From: G965230065 sp965230065 | Lineage (GTDB): Bacteria > Bacteroidota > Bacteroidia > Cytophagales > Cyclobacteriaceae | Assembly: GCA_965230065.1 (NCBI GenBank) | Contig: OZ245942.1 | Location: 4,960,001 to 5,024,000 of the forward strand | Direction of reading: 5' to 3' | Length of the DNA: 64,000 nt | Shown: piece after piece, positions 26,771-37,021 of the stretch | Layout: the number at the start of each line of letters is the position of its first letter | Position numbering within the stretch: position 1 is the stretch's first letter | Notes under the pieces: model-generated | Seen by the model: only the letters and a program-made list of their open reading frames with translations | What the model was told of the DNA's origin: nothing | The model's database searches: none | Program-made: the position numbers and the translations under genes

Positions 26771-28261
26771 TCAGAAGGGCTTTTTAGCACTGATACGAAT
26801 TCCGGCATTACCATCGCTGTTCCAGGAATACTCTAAACGAAGTACAGAATCATAATAAGTAACGATGTCGAGGCCGACTCCCCCTCCAAATAAATATTGG
26901 TTGGCAAGCCGGTTACTTTGTTCATAATCAATGGTATTGCTCACAAACCCATGGTCGTAGTAGGTTTTCAGGTAAATATCAATGGGGATTTGGTTGAATT
27001 GATCAATAGATAAAAGTTTTGAAAGATCAAATTCATGGGAAAATATTCTGAAACTAAACGTATTTTGCTGCAATAAATAGGATTGCCCTTCTATCACATT
27101 CAGTTCATATCCTCGGGGCCACACGCTATTATAGCCAAACCCAATAAATTCTGCATAAGGCTGGTTTTTAGGCGTGCTGAGGTAGCCTCTTACAGAGCCT
27201 CCATAGAAAAAACCTTTTCCCAGATCCATGAACCTTGAATAGAAGCCTTTTACCTGCAGCAGGTTGATGTCATTAAATATACCTAATCCGAGTTTACTGA
27301 ATTCTAAACCCCAGTATTGGCCATGCAAGGGATAGCCAACAGCATCCCGTTTGTCATTGATGTAGCGATAAGTTAGCTCGAAATACTTTTGATGTGTAGC
27401 CCCATCCTGGAAGTAATTGGGATTCAATACTGCAATGGTATCGCTCACGGTATTGTCCTTATAACCTAGTGTTATGCTATGAACATCGTAGAAAGAAGGC
27501 CGAAACGTCCAACCCGTGCTACCAAACCAGGTGAGTTTTGACTTGCGCAATGAATCAGTATACATGAGGATATGATCCCTGGATTCGTAAGCTATGTTAT
27601 TGGTTTCAGAAAAAGAAAAGCTAAATTCCAAGCCGTTTTTTTGTGCTTTGTCAATGTAAGGCATGGTATAACGGAAAGCAAACTTTTTAGTAAACCCACC
27701 TTGCGCATACAAATAAAGTTTTTCATTTCTCCCCCTGAAGTTATACCGAAAAAAGCGCAATCCATACTCAAGCCGGTCCCATTCCATATTTTGGTTGGTA
27801 AACCATTCATTGAAGTTGCGGTCGGCCAGCTTAATATAAAGGGATGGAACGGTATACCATCTTTCTACCACCCGAATGATGAGGTCTATATGCCGGTCGG
27901 TAATCTCAATGATGCTGATATTTACAGAGAGGAACAAGCGGGTGTTCATAATCTTGCGCTTGTCCTGTTCAATAATTTTATGCAATTCTGATAGCAGGAG
28001 TTGTTCGCCTTCTTCCAGCCCCAGTTCCCTTAAAATGATACTTTCTTTGGTTTGGCGGTTACCTACAATGAATATTTTGTCTATTGTTACCCATCTCTTT
28101 TCACTCGAAACGCTGTCGATGGCTGCAAGGGATGTATCCTGAGCGGATGCACTGGGTTGTAATCCGGCAGATTGCGCAGATACAGAGGTAACAGCCACAA
28201 AAAACAATGTGTACAAGCAAAAAATAATAAGGTAAATACGGTTAAGAATCAGTAAGATCAT
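26771..28261 (-). CDS. POTRA-containing outer membrane beta-barrel protein (BamA/TamA-like)
   Basis: A 496-residue outer-membrane protein. A signal peptide covers residues 4-30 (ending SVSAQ). Residues about 57-130 form one POTRA-like domain (VTIDKIFIVGNRQTKESIILREL to IDLIIRVVERWYTVP). From about 150 to the end, alternating strands with many aromatic residues (LYLYAQGGFTKKFAFRYTMP; FIGFGYNSVWPRGYELNVIEG) form the barrel, closing with the usual C-terminal aromatic residue (AKKPF). With a single POTRA it is too short to be BamA itself; a specialised transporter or surface-protein assembly factor is more likely. It is transcribed alone. Confidence 0.82.
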   Translation of the reverse strand: MILLILNRIYLIIFCLYTLFFVAVTSVSAQSAGLQPSASAQDTSLAAIDSVSSEKRWVTIDKIFIVGNRQTKESIILRELGLEEGEQLLLSELHKIIEQDKRKIMNTRLFLSVNISIIEITDRHIDLIIRVVERWYTVPSLYIKLADRNFNEWFTNQNMEWDRLEYGLRFFRYNFRGRNEKLYLYAQGGFTKKFAFRYTMPYIDKAQKNGLEFSFSFSETNNIAYESRDHILMYTDSLRKSKLTWFGSTGWTFRPSFYDVHSITLGYKDNTVSDTIAVLNPNYFQDGATHQKYFELTYRYINDKRDAVGYPLHGQYWGLEFSKLGLGIFNDINLLQVKGFYSRFMDLGKGFFYGGSVRGYLSTPKNQPYAEFIGFGYNSVWPRGYELNVIEGQSYLLQQNTFSFRIFSHEFDLSKLLSIDQFNQIPIDIYLKTYYDHGFVSNTIDYEQSNRLANQYLFGGGVGLDIVTYYDSVLRLEYSWNSDGNAGIRISAKKPF

Positions 28262-28445
28262 TACGCTCAGTTCCTCTCTCTTTTCAGCAAGTTAAAAAAT
28301 CATGCCACAGATATTAAACAGGAACATGCTTTTTTCTAATAGAATGTATCATTACAAAGCTAGCGTTTAGTTAAGCAACGTAATGTCAGTCAATTTACTT
28401 ATATGTAGTTCATAAATATTTGAGAAATAAAATCTAATTCATGAG

Positions 28446-28480
28446 ATTTGGCATGAAATTTTTAAATAGTAATGCCAAAT
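28446..28480. promoter_or_regulatory. Inverted repeat upstream of histidine kinase gene
   Basis: Nine-base arms ATTTGGCAT (28446-28454) and ATGCCAAAT (28472-28480) separated by 17 A+T-rich bases, ending 34 bases before the GTG start at 28515. It could be an operator for the kinase gene. No matching regulator is encoded next to it. Confidence 0.35.
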
Positions 28481-28514
28481 TGTGTAATTTGATATTCATA
28501 AATATTTTTTAATT

Positions 28515-31500
28515 GTGGTAGCTATCACAAAAGTCAGAAACTTACTACTGATTGTTTCCCTGGCTACCTTTGCGATTGCGCTCATCCTCAGGTCATTTTT
28601 AATGGACAATTTTCAGAGTGATGCGCAGTATCTCAGGGATGTCAACAAAAACATTCATCAGGCACTGCAAAAAGTTGAGCATGAGGTTGACGTGCTGGGC
28701 GGGCAAATTTCAAGCAGTGAGGCCCTAAGCTTCTCTAACCTTACCTCAGAGGTTGCCTATCCTTATTTTGTGTACAGAAACGATACTTTGTTATACTGGA
28801 GCGATTACCGCTTTGTGCCGTCTTACGAAAACCTGAACGGGAAATATTTGTACCAGTATTCTGACCTGGAAGGTGGCAAGTATTTGATCAGGCAGGAGCG
28901 TTATGCCACTGATAGTGCTGCTGTTGAGTTATTTGTGTTGCTGCCCATATTTCAAAAAACAGAAATTAACAACAAATATTTAGAGCCGGGTTATAATACA
29001 TCCCTTTTTGTGCAAGAAGGCATAGAAATAAAAAAAGTGAGTGATGCCGGGCTCGACGACGCCATTGTTGCTTATGAAGGTCAGGAATTATTTGCACTTT
29101 CACTAGACTCCCGCTTTCGAGATGAAAGAGGGCACCAAACGGCACAGGCCTTTCAGGCAACCATGCTGATTTTGTTTACACTGGCCATTCTGCTTTTTTT
29201 CTTTAGTATTAAAGTAGAGGTAGACCTGCTGATGCACCAGAAAAGAATAGGGGAGGGCTTTGCTTTGCTGGTTATTTGTCTGGTATTTCTGCGGTTTTTA
29301 ATGCTCAACTTTAATTTCCCAAATGCCATTTTGCCTTCTGCCTTGTTCAATGGGCGTTTTTATGCTTCTTCGGTCATCAATCCTTCTTTGGGTGATTTAT
29401 TTTTGAATGCTTCCTCATTTTTATTGATTGTGTGGTATTTCTTCAGGTATTACCCTGAATCATTGCTATATCGAAAAGCTTATAAGTCAAATTACTATTT
29501 CAGGTACATTATCGCCATATCGCTTACTGTGTTAAGTTTTGGTGTTTTGTATTTTCATTATTTCTGCCTGAAAACCATTTATTTCAATTCCCAGCTTACA
29601 CTTGACATCACAAAAAGCATTGAATTTTCTATGTTGAAGGTGCTGAGCCTGGGCGTGATTGGTATAAACTCTGCCACATTTTTTCTGGTAATGCATGTGC
29701 TGTACCGCTCTATCGTAAGTTTGAGCGGATGGCGTAATATGTTTATCACATTTGGTGCAGGTTTACTGATCACTTTTTTATTGGCTTATTTTTGGGGTGT
29801 ACCCACTTATCAGCTGATACTTATCAATATTTTATACATAGCACTACTCTACTTGTTAAGGATGCCAAGGTACCTCACCAAAGTAAGCTACACCACATTT
29901 TTATATTTATTTTGGGGTGCTTTGGTAAGTGCGGTGGTTGGGGCCATGGCAACCCATGAAACCGAACAGATTACAACCACAAGCAACAAACAAAAGTTTG
30001 CCAACCAGATTCTGATAGATAATGATGTGTTGGGAGAGTTTCTGCTGGATGAAGCCAGTGAAATCATCAAACAAGACATGTTTATCATGAGCCGTTGGTT
30101 AACGCCCAGCATCTTTTCTCCCAATGATATTGTAAAAGAGAAAATCAAACGGTTTTATTTGAGCAGTTATTTTGATAAATATGATGTGGATATATATCTC
30201 TATAACAGCAGGGGAAAGCCTTTAATTGTTAACCAGAAAACCCCTGAATACCAGAAACTTAAATCTGAAGTTTTCCAGGATAAATTTGCTACGGATTATC
30301 CCAGTATATTTTTTATCAACCAACCGGGAAGCGTATCCGGAAATGCTTCCAAACGTTATGTGAGCTTTATTGAATTGACCAGGGGAGGGATTGTCAGAGG
30401 GTATATCGTAATAGAGTTGAAGCTCAAGCGTTTTTTCCCCAATAGTGTTTATCCCGAATTGCTCATTGATCGGCGCTATGCAAGTGCTGTTCCTGGTAGG
30501 GGATATCATTACGCCGAATTTAATGAAGGGGAGTTGGTATATAGCACCGGAAATAACGAAGCTTTAAAGTTACTGCTGACAAAAGACATACTGCCAACTA
30601 CCAGCTCCAAAGACGAAGAGCTTGTTATTGATGATTATCATTACCTGATCGTGAGGGGCAGTGATGAGGAAGATATTGTCATTATTTCAGAAACGTACTC
30701 GATTTGGGATAACTTTGCAAATTTCTCTTTTCTGTTTATCGTCTTTGTTTCATTTATTCTTCTTTTTCTGGGGGGATATTCTATTTATTTCTGGATCCGT
30801 GGCAATACGCTCAATTTTTCTACGAAAATCCAGCTGTATCTGAATGCCGCGTTTTTCATTCCTTTGCTGGCAGTGAGTATCACTACATTGAGCATCGTGA
30901 GTAATACGTATAGCAATGAAGTTACTGAAGATTATTTAACCAAAGCGGAAGGTATCAGCAGTAACCTGGTGGAAATATTGGATAGCTATCAGCAAGGCGA
31001 AATTGAAAGGGAAAATTTGTCAAATGCCCTCACACAGGCTGCCAAATATACCGAATCAGACATCAACTTATACGATACCGATGGCAAGCTCATTGTATCC
31101 AGCCAGCCACAGATTTATGAGAATAACCTGCTTTCCCGTCATATTAACCCCAGGGCATTGGCTAATATTCAGGAGCAAGACAATCAATCTTTGGTATTAG
31201 ATGAGTCAGTGGGAAGTTTGCATTATAAATCCTCATATGTGGGTGTGCGCTCATTCAATACGGGTAACTTATTGGGAATTCTTAGTATTCCTTTCTTTGA
31301 ATCCCAAAACCAACTGGAACAGCAAATTATCAAAGTACTCACCAATGTGATCAATATTTTCACTTTAACATTTATCATCTTTTTGTTCATTTCCTATGTG
31401 GCATCCAGCCTGCTTACTTTCCCGCTGAAATATATTACCCAAAAATTAAAACGGACCAGCCTTTCTGATTATAATGAGCCGTTGTCGTGGGATTCAAACG

Positions 31501-32282
31501 ATGAAATTGGTTTGATGATTTCTGAGTACAACCGTATGCTGGTGAAGCTGGAATCGTCAAAAGAAGCCCTCTCAAGAAGTGAGAAAGAATCGGCATGGAG
31601 GGAGATGGCCAAACAAGTAGCCCATGAAATAAAAAACCCCCTGACCCCCATGAAGCTGAGTTTGCAGCACCTGAAGAGAGTGTTGGAAAATGCTGCCCAT
31701 GTAGTAGGAGGTAATGGGGACAATGGAGATAAAGAAGCCACCATCAAGCCCATCGACAATCTGTTGGAACAGGTAGATACACTGAATGAGATTGCCACCT
31801 CCTTTTCTTCATTTGCACAAATGCCTTTGCCAAAAAGCGAGTATTTTGATTTGGCACCGGTGGTGAAACGTACGGTTGAGCTTTTTCAGGATGAAAAGAA
31901 GTCTATCCGATTGCATGTTGAAAAAGGGGTTTTCGGGGTAGAAAGTGACAGCCACCTCATGAGCAGAATTTTAAGCAACCTGATTATCAATGCCAAACAA
32001 TCCATTCCACAAGGTAGGGAGCCGATACTTCAGGTAACTTTACAAAAGGGAGTAAAGGGATTTCTTATTTTGAAAGTTACAGACAACGGAACAGGCATTG
32101 CCAGGGAAATTCAGGAGAAAGTCTTTTTACCCAATTTCAGTACAAAATATGCCGGTTCGGGCATTGGCCTCGCCATCGCCAAGCGGGGCATTGAGCACTC
32201 TGGTGGCCGCATTACTTTTGAAACAAAAGAACAATTAGGCACTACTTTTTATATTGAACTGCCTTTGGTGTATGGGGTGTGA
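28515..32282 (+). CDS. NtrY-like membrane histidine kinase
   Basis: A 1255-residue sensor kinase. It starts at GTG (28515) because the first membrane span (LLLIVSLATFAIALILRSF) follows at once. After a periplasmic segment come about seven membrane spans (residues about 215-485), a second extracytoplasmic or sensor region, and further spans near 740 and 775 and near 955. The kinase core has HEIKNPLTPMKLS with the phosphorylated His1037, the N box NLIINAKQSIP, and DNGTGIAREIQEKVFLPNFS plus GSGIGLAIAKRG. The HEIKNPLTP box is of the NtrY type. No response regulator is encoded nearby, so its partner lies elsewhere. The signal is unknown. Confidence 0.9.
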   Translation: MVAITKVRNLLLIVSLATFAIALILRSFLMDNFQSDAQYLRDVNKNIHQALQKVEHEVDVLGGQISSSEALSFSNLTSEVAYPYFVYRNDTLLYWSDYRFVPSYENLNGKYLYQYSDLEGGKYLIRQERYATDSAAVELFVLLPIFQKTEINNKYLEPGYNTSLFVQEGIEIKKVSDAGLDDAIVAYEGQELFALSLDSRFRDERGHQTAQAFQATMLILFTLAILLFFFSIKVEVDLLMHQKRIGEGFALLVICLVFLRFLMLNFNFPNAILPSALFNGRFYASSVINPSLGDLFLNASSFLLIVWYFFRYYPESLLYRKAYKSNYYFRYIIAISLTVLSFGVLYFHYFCLKTIYFNSQLTLDITKSIEFSMLKVLSLGVIGINSATFFLVMHVLYRSIVSLSGWRNMFITFGAGLLITFLLAYFWGVPTYQLILINILYIALLYLLRMPRYLTKVSYTTFLYLFWGALVSAVVGAMATHETEQITTTSNKQKFANQILIDNDVLGEFLLDEASEIIKQDMFIMSRWLTPSIFSPNDIVKEKIKRFYLSSYFDKYDVDIYLYNSRGKPLIVNQKTPEYQKLKSEVFQDKFATDYPSIFFINQPGSVSGNASKRYVSFIELTRGGIVRGYIVIELKLKRFFPNSVYPELLIDRRYASAVPGRGYHYAEFNEGELVYSTGNNEALKLLLTKDILPTTSSKDEELVIDDYHYLIVRGSDEEDIVIISETYSIWDNFANFSFLFIVFVSFILLFLGGYSIYFWIRGNTLNFSTKIQLYLNAAFFIPLLAVSITTLSIVSNTYSNEVTEDYLTKAEGISSNLVEILDSYQQGEIERENLSNALTQAAKYTESDINLYDTDGKLIVSSQPQIYENNLLSRHINPRALANIQEQDNQSLVLDESVGSLHYKSSYVGVRSFNTGNLLGILSIPFFESQNQLEQQIIKVLTNVINIFTLTFIIFLFISYVASSLLTFPLKYITQKLKRTSLSDYNEPLSWDSNDEIGLMISEYNRMLVKLESSKEALSRSEKESAWREMAKQVAHEIKNPLTPMKLSLQHLKRVLENAAHVVGGNGDNGDKEATIKPIDNLLEQVDTLNEIATSFSSFAQMPLPKSEYFDLAPVVKRTVELFQDEKKSIRLHVEKGVFGVESDSHLMSRILSNLIINAKQSIPQGREPILQVTLQKGVKGFLILKVTDNGTGIAREIQEKVFLPNFSTKYAGSGIGLAIAKRGIEHSGGRITFETKEQLGTTFYIELPLVYGV

Positions 32283-32288
32283 AGTAAA

Positions 32289-32368
32289 CAGCCATTAGCT
32301 TTTAGCCACAACCTACAAGCCCTAAATTATTTGCAAGCTTGTGGCTTGTCGCATATAGCTTGAAGCTT
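32289..32368. repeat. Heptad-periodic palindromic element, GCTTGNN type
   Basis: Two facing arms rich in GCTTG/CAAGC steps. The right arm contains CAAGCTTGTGGCTTGTCGCA then TATAGCTTGAAGCTT; the left arm has AGCTTTTAGCCACAACCTAC. The element fills the gap between the histidine kinase stop and the next start codon (32376), so it is probably transcribed as the leader of that gene. Confidence 0.65.
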
Positions 32369-32375
32369 TAAATAA

Positions 32376-35300
32376 ATGTCAGAAAAAGTTTACATACTTA
32401 TTTTTTCAGCTATCATTTTTTTGTCTGCTGTGGCAAGTGCTCAACAACTGTCTGTACCAATTCAGGATGGTCAATTTGAAGCTAAATGCAGGTGGATAAA
32501 ATGGCACGGAACTGCTTCTTTTATTGATTCATTATCCATTGTACCTGGTTCATTAACCCTCCATACTACAGAAGAAACTACGCTTGATACCGTTGCTTTT
32601 GCGTATGACTACAACACAGGGTTGTTGCATGTAAAAAAAGAGATTCGTGCAGATTCCCTGAAAATATGTTACCAAACACTTCCATTCAGTTTTCATCAGG
32701 TTTATCAACACAAAACCCTGGCAGCTTACGACTCCGGGGCTTTTTTTGATGATGTTCGTTTTCATAACAGCCAGCAAAAAGGGTTACCCAAAGAGGAATT
32801 ATTTGCTACCCCTAACCTGTACAAGAGTGGCAGCATCAGCCGGGGTGTTACCTTTGGCAACAGACAGGATGTTTTTGTCAACGCAGACCTGAACCTGCAA
32901 CTGGAAGGTGCACTTACTGATGACCTAAACATCAGGGCGGCCATTACCGACCAGAATATTCCCCTCCAACCAGAAGGAAACACACAGCAGTTGCAGGATT
33001 TTGATAATGTTTTGATAGAGTTGTACAACGATCGCTTTAACCTTCAGGCGGGAGATGTGTTGTTGCAATCACAAAATAATAATACCGATACCCGTGATAC
33101 GGCTTTTTCCAATATTTCTTCGCATTTCTTAAAATACAGAAGAAACGTGCAGGGGGGGCAACTTCGCTCCTCGTATCAGTTGGGTGAAAACGGACAAGCA
33201 CAAACATCTGTAGGCGCTGCGTTATCCAAAGGAAAATTTGCATCTGTTACCCTTGAAGTGCAGGAAGGGGTACAAGGCCCGTACCTTTTACAAACCCCGG
33301 GTGCCAACCAGCGGGGCATCGACAACTCCGGGGTAGGTAATGCTTTTTTCATCCTGGCCAATTCTGAAAAAGTGTACCTGGACGGGCGTTTACTCCAACG
33401 GGGCTATGACCGTGATTACGTGATTGATTATAATTTAGGCGAAATAACCTTTACGCCCAATGTGCTGGTTACCCGGTATTCCCGCATTAATATTGATTTT
33501 GAATATGCTGACCGCACCTTTAGCCGAAGTGTACTGAATGCAAGCCATACCCAAATGCATGGAAAGGTTACATTCCACATGGGCTTTTACCGTGAAAAAG
33601 ACAACCCCAACCAGCCCCTTGCTTACGACCTGGATGATGATGATAAGCAGCTACTAAGCGAAATTGGCGATGATATTTCAGCGGCCTATGTACTGGCTGC
33701 TGATTCTGTGATTGCACCAAAGCAGAATGAAAACGCCCAACTGGCCGGTGTGCCCGAAAAGGGAACGCTTCCTGAAATTTACTATGTAAAAAAAGATACG
33801 CTGGCAGATGAGATTCCTTACACAATTTTTGAATACACCACAAAAACAGAAGGTGTATACCGGGTATCATTCAGCAAAGTTGGGTTGGGAAGTGGGAATT
33901 ATGAAATAAGCAACAGTACTGTGAATGGCAGGGTATACCGATGGGTTGCTCCTTTGAATGGAAAGCCACAGGGAAGTTATGCACCCCTGAAATTGATAGG
34001 TACGCCCAAAAGCAAACAGATGCTGAGTTTGGGAACGGAAATAGCCATTAGTAACAAAGATAAAGTTTTTGCTGAAGTGGCGTTTTCAAACCAGGACAAC
34101 AACTTGTTTTCTGAAAAAGACGCAGCGGATAATAAAGGCCACGCATTGCGTGTGGGCTATAAAAGTGCTCCCAGAAATCTCAAGTTTTGGGAAGGATATC
34201 AATGGTCGCAGCAAGTGGATTACGAATACCGGGAGAAACATTTCGCCATCATTGACCCATACCGGAGTATAGAATTTGAACGGGATTGGTCCAATACACT
34301 GCCGGGCAACCTGATGGAAGCAGAAAATGCAGTAACAGACGACCATATTCTCAATTTTTACACCCGTTTGCATAAAAACAGCAATAACCAGATTACCTAT
34401 CATTTTAGCGGTCGAAACCGGGGACTGGCCTTGCAAGGTTTTCAAAATACGCTTTCGGTGGCGCAGCAGTTGGGCAAGCTGCAAATCAATGCCAATGGCT
34501 TTTTGCTCAACACCCGGCAGTACAGTTTTCACTCAGACTGGAAAAGGATGAATGTGGATACATACTGGCGAACCAAATCTGTTATGCCGGGTTACCGTTT
34601 TAGCATTGACAGGCATGTTGTAAAAAATGTTGGTTCAGATTCAGTACGATACTCAGCCATGAATTTTGAAGAGCACCAGTTTTACCTCCAAAGCAGCGAC
34701 AGCCTTTCCGGCAGCTTCCGTGTAGATTACAGTTTTCGCAGAGACCGTGCACCGTATCAGGGATTGCTTGTAAATGCAGACCGGTCACACACGGTAAATG
34801 CCCGGTACAATGCACATATTCACAAAAATCATCGCCTGGGATTTTTGCTTACTTACAGAAATTTTCAAAACCTGAATGATTCCCTAAAAAATGCAGAAAA
34901 CCCCATAGCCGATAACCATGAAGAAAGCCTGCTGGGCAAAATCACATGGTCTGGCTCTTTCCTGAAAAATGCCATCCGTTCTGAGCTGGATTACGCCATT
35001 GGTAATGGGAGGGAGCTGAAAAGGGAATTTATTTACGTGAAAGTCCCGACTGGAGAAGGCCCGTATACCTGGCGTGATGACAATGGCAATGGAGTAGAAG
35101 AAATTGATGAATTTTACGAAGCCCGGTATCCCGACGAGCGCAATTACGCCCGGATTTACATTTCATCAGGCGAATATATTTTAGCCTACACCAATACGTT
35201 CAATTACAGACTAACGGTGCAGCCACCCAGCCAATGGCACAAAGCGACAGGCATGAAGAAAATGGTAGGCATGTTTTCTGCCAATGCTTCCTGGAGTATT

Positions 35301-36065
35301 GATAAAAAAACAGACAACCCAGCCCTGGGAAAACGCCTGAACCCGTTTGCAACTATCGGGGAAGCGCATTTACTCTATAATAAGCAAGTTATACAATCCA
35401 CTATTTTTTTCAACAGAAGAAACCCTAAGTTTGGGGCAGATTACAGCATTCGCGAAAGCAGGCGGAAACAGTTGTTGAATGTAGGGTTTGACGAAAGGTC
35501 ATTAGCCACCCATCAGTTAAACTTCAGGTACAACATTCAGAAAATCTGGCAATTGCAATGGAAGGTAGAGAAGGAAGAAAGCATCAGCATTTTTCAGTCA
35601 GACGCAAGCAGCCAGGGAAAAAACAGAAGCTACTGGATTGATGCGTACAGCCTTTCGCCAGAGGTAGCCTGGCAGCCAACGTTGAATTTCAGGTTATCAG
35701 GAAAGTACCGCTACAACCACAAATCAGACGATAGTCAGCAACTGCCTATGTCGCCTGAAAATTATGAAGCATCCGATGCTGTTTTGCAGGTAATTGGCCT
35801 GGAAACCCGGTGGAACAAGATGATTCAAAACTCCCTGAATGCTTCCATTGATTTTGTGCACATTCAGTACGATGGGGATGAGAACGCTCCTGTTGCATAT
35901 GAAATGCTGGAGGCACTTCGTCCCGGCAAAAACTTCCGGTGGACACTAAACTGGCAGCAAAAAATCATAGATGGATTGCAAATGTCGGTCAATTATTATG
36001 GACGAAAATCACCAGGTCAGGCCGTCATCCACACTGGAGGGGTACAAGTAAGGGCTTTGTTTTAA
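32376..36065 (+). CDS. Large outer-membrane-type protein of unknown function
   Basis: A 1229-residue exported protein I assign only by class. The signal peptide is residues 4-23 (ending ASAQQ). Residues about 150-400 contain GSISRGVTFGNRQDVFVNADLNLQLEG and then VYLDGRLLQRGYDRDYVIDYNLGEITFTP, phrases shared with SprA and other giant Bacteroidota barrels. The remaining about 800 residues alternate short hydrophobic strands with polar turns, as in a very large outer-membrane barrel, ending in VRALF with a terminal aromatic residue. It follows the kinase gene after a palindromic element and may or may not share its transcript. A translocon or surface assembly role is a guess. Confidence 0.65.
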   Translation: MSEKVYILIFSAIIFLSAVASAQQLSVPIQDGQFEAKCRWIKWHGTASFIDSLSIVPGSLTLHTTEETTLDTVAFAYDYNTGLLHVKKEIRADSLKICYQTLPFSFHQVYQHKTLAAYDSGAFFDDVRFHNSQQKGLPKEELFATPNLYKSGSISRGVTFGNRQDVFVNADLNLQLEGALTDDLNIRAAITDQNIPLQPEGNTQQLQDFDNVLIELYNDRFNLQAGDVLLQSQNNNTDTRDTAFSNISSHFLKYRRNVQGGQLRSSYQLGENGQAQTSVGAALSKGKFASVTLEVQEGVQGPYLLQTPGANQRGIDNSGVGNAFFILANSEKVYLDGRLLQRGYDRDYVIDYNLGEITFTPNVLVTRYSRINIDFEYADRTFSRSVLNASHTQMHGKVTFHMGFYREKDNPNQPLAYDLDDDDKQLLSEIGDDISAAYVLAADSVIAPKQNENAQLAGVPEKGTLPEIYYVKKDTLADEIPYTIFEYTTKTEGVYRVSFSKVGLGSGNYEISNSTVNGRVYRWVAPLNGKPQGSYAPLKLIGTPKSKQMLSLGTEIAISNKDKVFAEVAFSNQDNNLFSEKDAADNKGHALRVGYKSAPRNLKFWEGYQWSQQVDYEYREKHFAIIDPYRSIEFERDWSNTLPGNLMEAENAVTDDHILNFYTRLHKNSNNQITYHFSGRNRGLALQGFQNTLSVAQQLGKLQINANGFLLNTRQYSFHSDWKRMNVDTYWRTKSVMPGYRFSIDRHVVKNVGSDSVRYSAMNFEEHQFYLQSSDSLSGSFRVDYSFRRDRAPYQGLLVNADRSHTVNARYNAHIHKNHRLGFLLTYRNFQNLNDSLKNAENPIADNHEESLLGKITWSGSFLKNAIRSELDYAIGNGRELKREFIYVKVPTGEGPYTWRDDNGNGVEEIDEFYEARYPDERNYARIYISSGEYILAYTNTFNYRLTVQPPSQWHKATGMKKMVGMFSANASWSIDKKTDNPALGKRLNPFATIGEAHLLYNKQVIQSTIFFNRRNPKFGADYSIRESRRKQLLNVGFDERSLATHQLNFRYNIQKIWQLQWKVEKEESISIFQSDASSQGKNRSYWIDAYSLSPEVAWQPTLNFRLSGKYRYNHKSDDSQQLPMSPENYEASDAVLQVIGLETRWNKMIQNSLNASIDFVHIQYDGDENAPVAYEMLEALRPGKNFRWTLNWQQKIIDGLQMSVNYYGRKSPGQAVIHTGGVQVRALF

Positions 36066-36187
36066 TAAGTAAAAAGTAGCTTCTACAAAGCATCTCAGCC
36101 ATCGTTAATCGGGTTTAGCATAAATATCCACAGAACGGCCAGTTACATAATATTAAGTGTAGGTAAAAATTTTTTTTACATAAAATT

Positions 36188-36216
36188 ATTAATACTTAAT
36201 AGTGTTAAGTATTAAT
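36188..36216. terminator. A+T-rich hairpin downstream of barrel gene
   Basis: Perfect 12-base arms ATTAATACTTAA and TTAAGTATTAAT around a 5-base loop, 120 bases after the large barrel gene. It may help end transcription from the left or act as a regulatory palindrome. Confidence 0.35.
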
Positions 36217-36229
36217 TTATTTTTAATTG

Positions 36230-36250
36230 AAAAACCCGGGTTTTCCCGGG
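36230..36250 (-). terminator. Intrinsic terminator of the CHRD gene
   Basis: On the minus strand the sequence is CCCGGG, AAAA, CCCGGG and then TTTTT, a compact G+C hairpin with a T run, 20 bases after the CHRD stop codon. Confidence 0.75.
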
Positions 36251-36269
36251 CTTAGTTCTGTGTTCTGTT

Positions 36270-36812
36270 TTATAAGTTACCCCTTACTTCTCCTGCTGGA
36301 TGATCGGCAGTATGCACGTTTACATAGATTTTCCCTTCATTCATGGCAACTATCAGATCATTAAGGGCCATACCAGCTAATGGTCCAACTAAATTTGCGT
36401 CAGTAATGTCACCTTCAGCGAATGTTCCATTAAATCTTCCCGGGATAGGAGCCGGAGGGGGTGGGGCAGAAGGAAATAACCAAACCACTACCGGACCATT
36501 CATATCACTGGTTCCCATATGCAAATGTGCCATGACAACATTGTCGATATTGGATATATTTAGTTTAAAATGTAAGGATTCCCCATCTTTGCTAAGATGA
36601 AAAATAGCCTGCCCCTGGGCATTGGTTTCTACTGCGGGATTTTCCTTGTCTCCTTTAAGATGCGTACTGTAGTTTCGATTGTGCATGTTTGTGTGGGCAT
36701 CATGAGACTGGGCATCTATTTGCACCGGAAGGGTCTTCTTAAAAGAATCTTCTTCTGTACAACCCATTAGGCTTACCAAAAGAACAATGATGAGAATTGT
36801 GGTAGTTTTCAT
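36270..36812 (-). CDS. CHRD domain lipoprotein
   Basis: A 180-residue exported protein. I start it at the ATG at 36812, which places the lipobox SLMGC (Cys18) directly after a hydrophobic stretch. Residues about 45-180 match the CHRD (chordin) domain: YSTHLKGDKENPAVETNAQG, then AHLHMGTSDMNGPVVVWLF and a final YVNVHTADHPAGEVRGNL. The conserved His residues are present. The domain's biochemical role in bacteria is not established. A proline-rich loop (APPPPAPIPG) interrupts the domain. It is divergent from the phosphatase gene at 37022, with about 210 bases of A+T-rich sequence between them. Confidence 0.9.
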   Translation of the reverse strand: MKTTTILIIVLLVSLMGCTEEDSFKKTLPVQIDAQSHDAHTNMHNRNYSTHLKGDKENPAVETNAQGQAIFHLSKDGESLHFKLNISNIDNVVMAHLHMGTSDMNGPVVVWLFPSAPPPPAPIPGRFNGTFAEGDITDANLVGPLAGMALNDLIVAMNEGKIYVNVHTADHPAGEVRGNL

Positions 36813-37021
36813 GGTATTTTTTGGTTTAATGGTGAGAAAAATAGTTTTACTTAAGATACTGAATTTCAATACATAATGAAATGAATTTAATAGTTAATAA
36901 TATGATGGCATATAGATTTTTTATGGTCTTAATCTGCAATTCAAACAAAATGACCTGCACTTGATTTTATGAAAATAATGAGTTATATATCACAGTTTTA
37001 TTTTCTTAATTAAATATTGTT

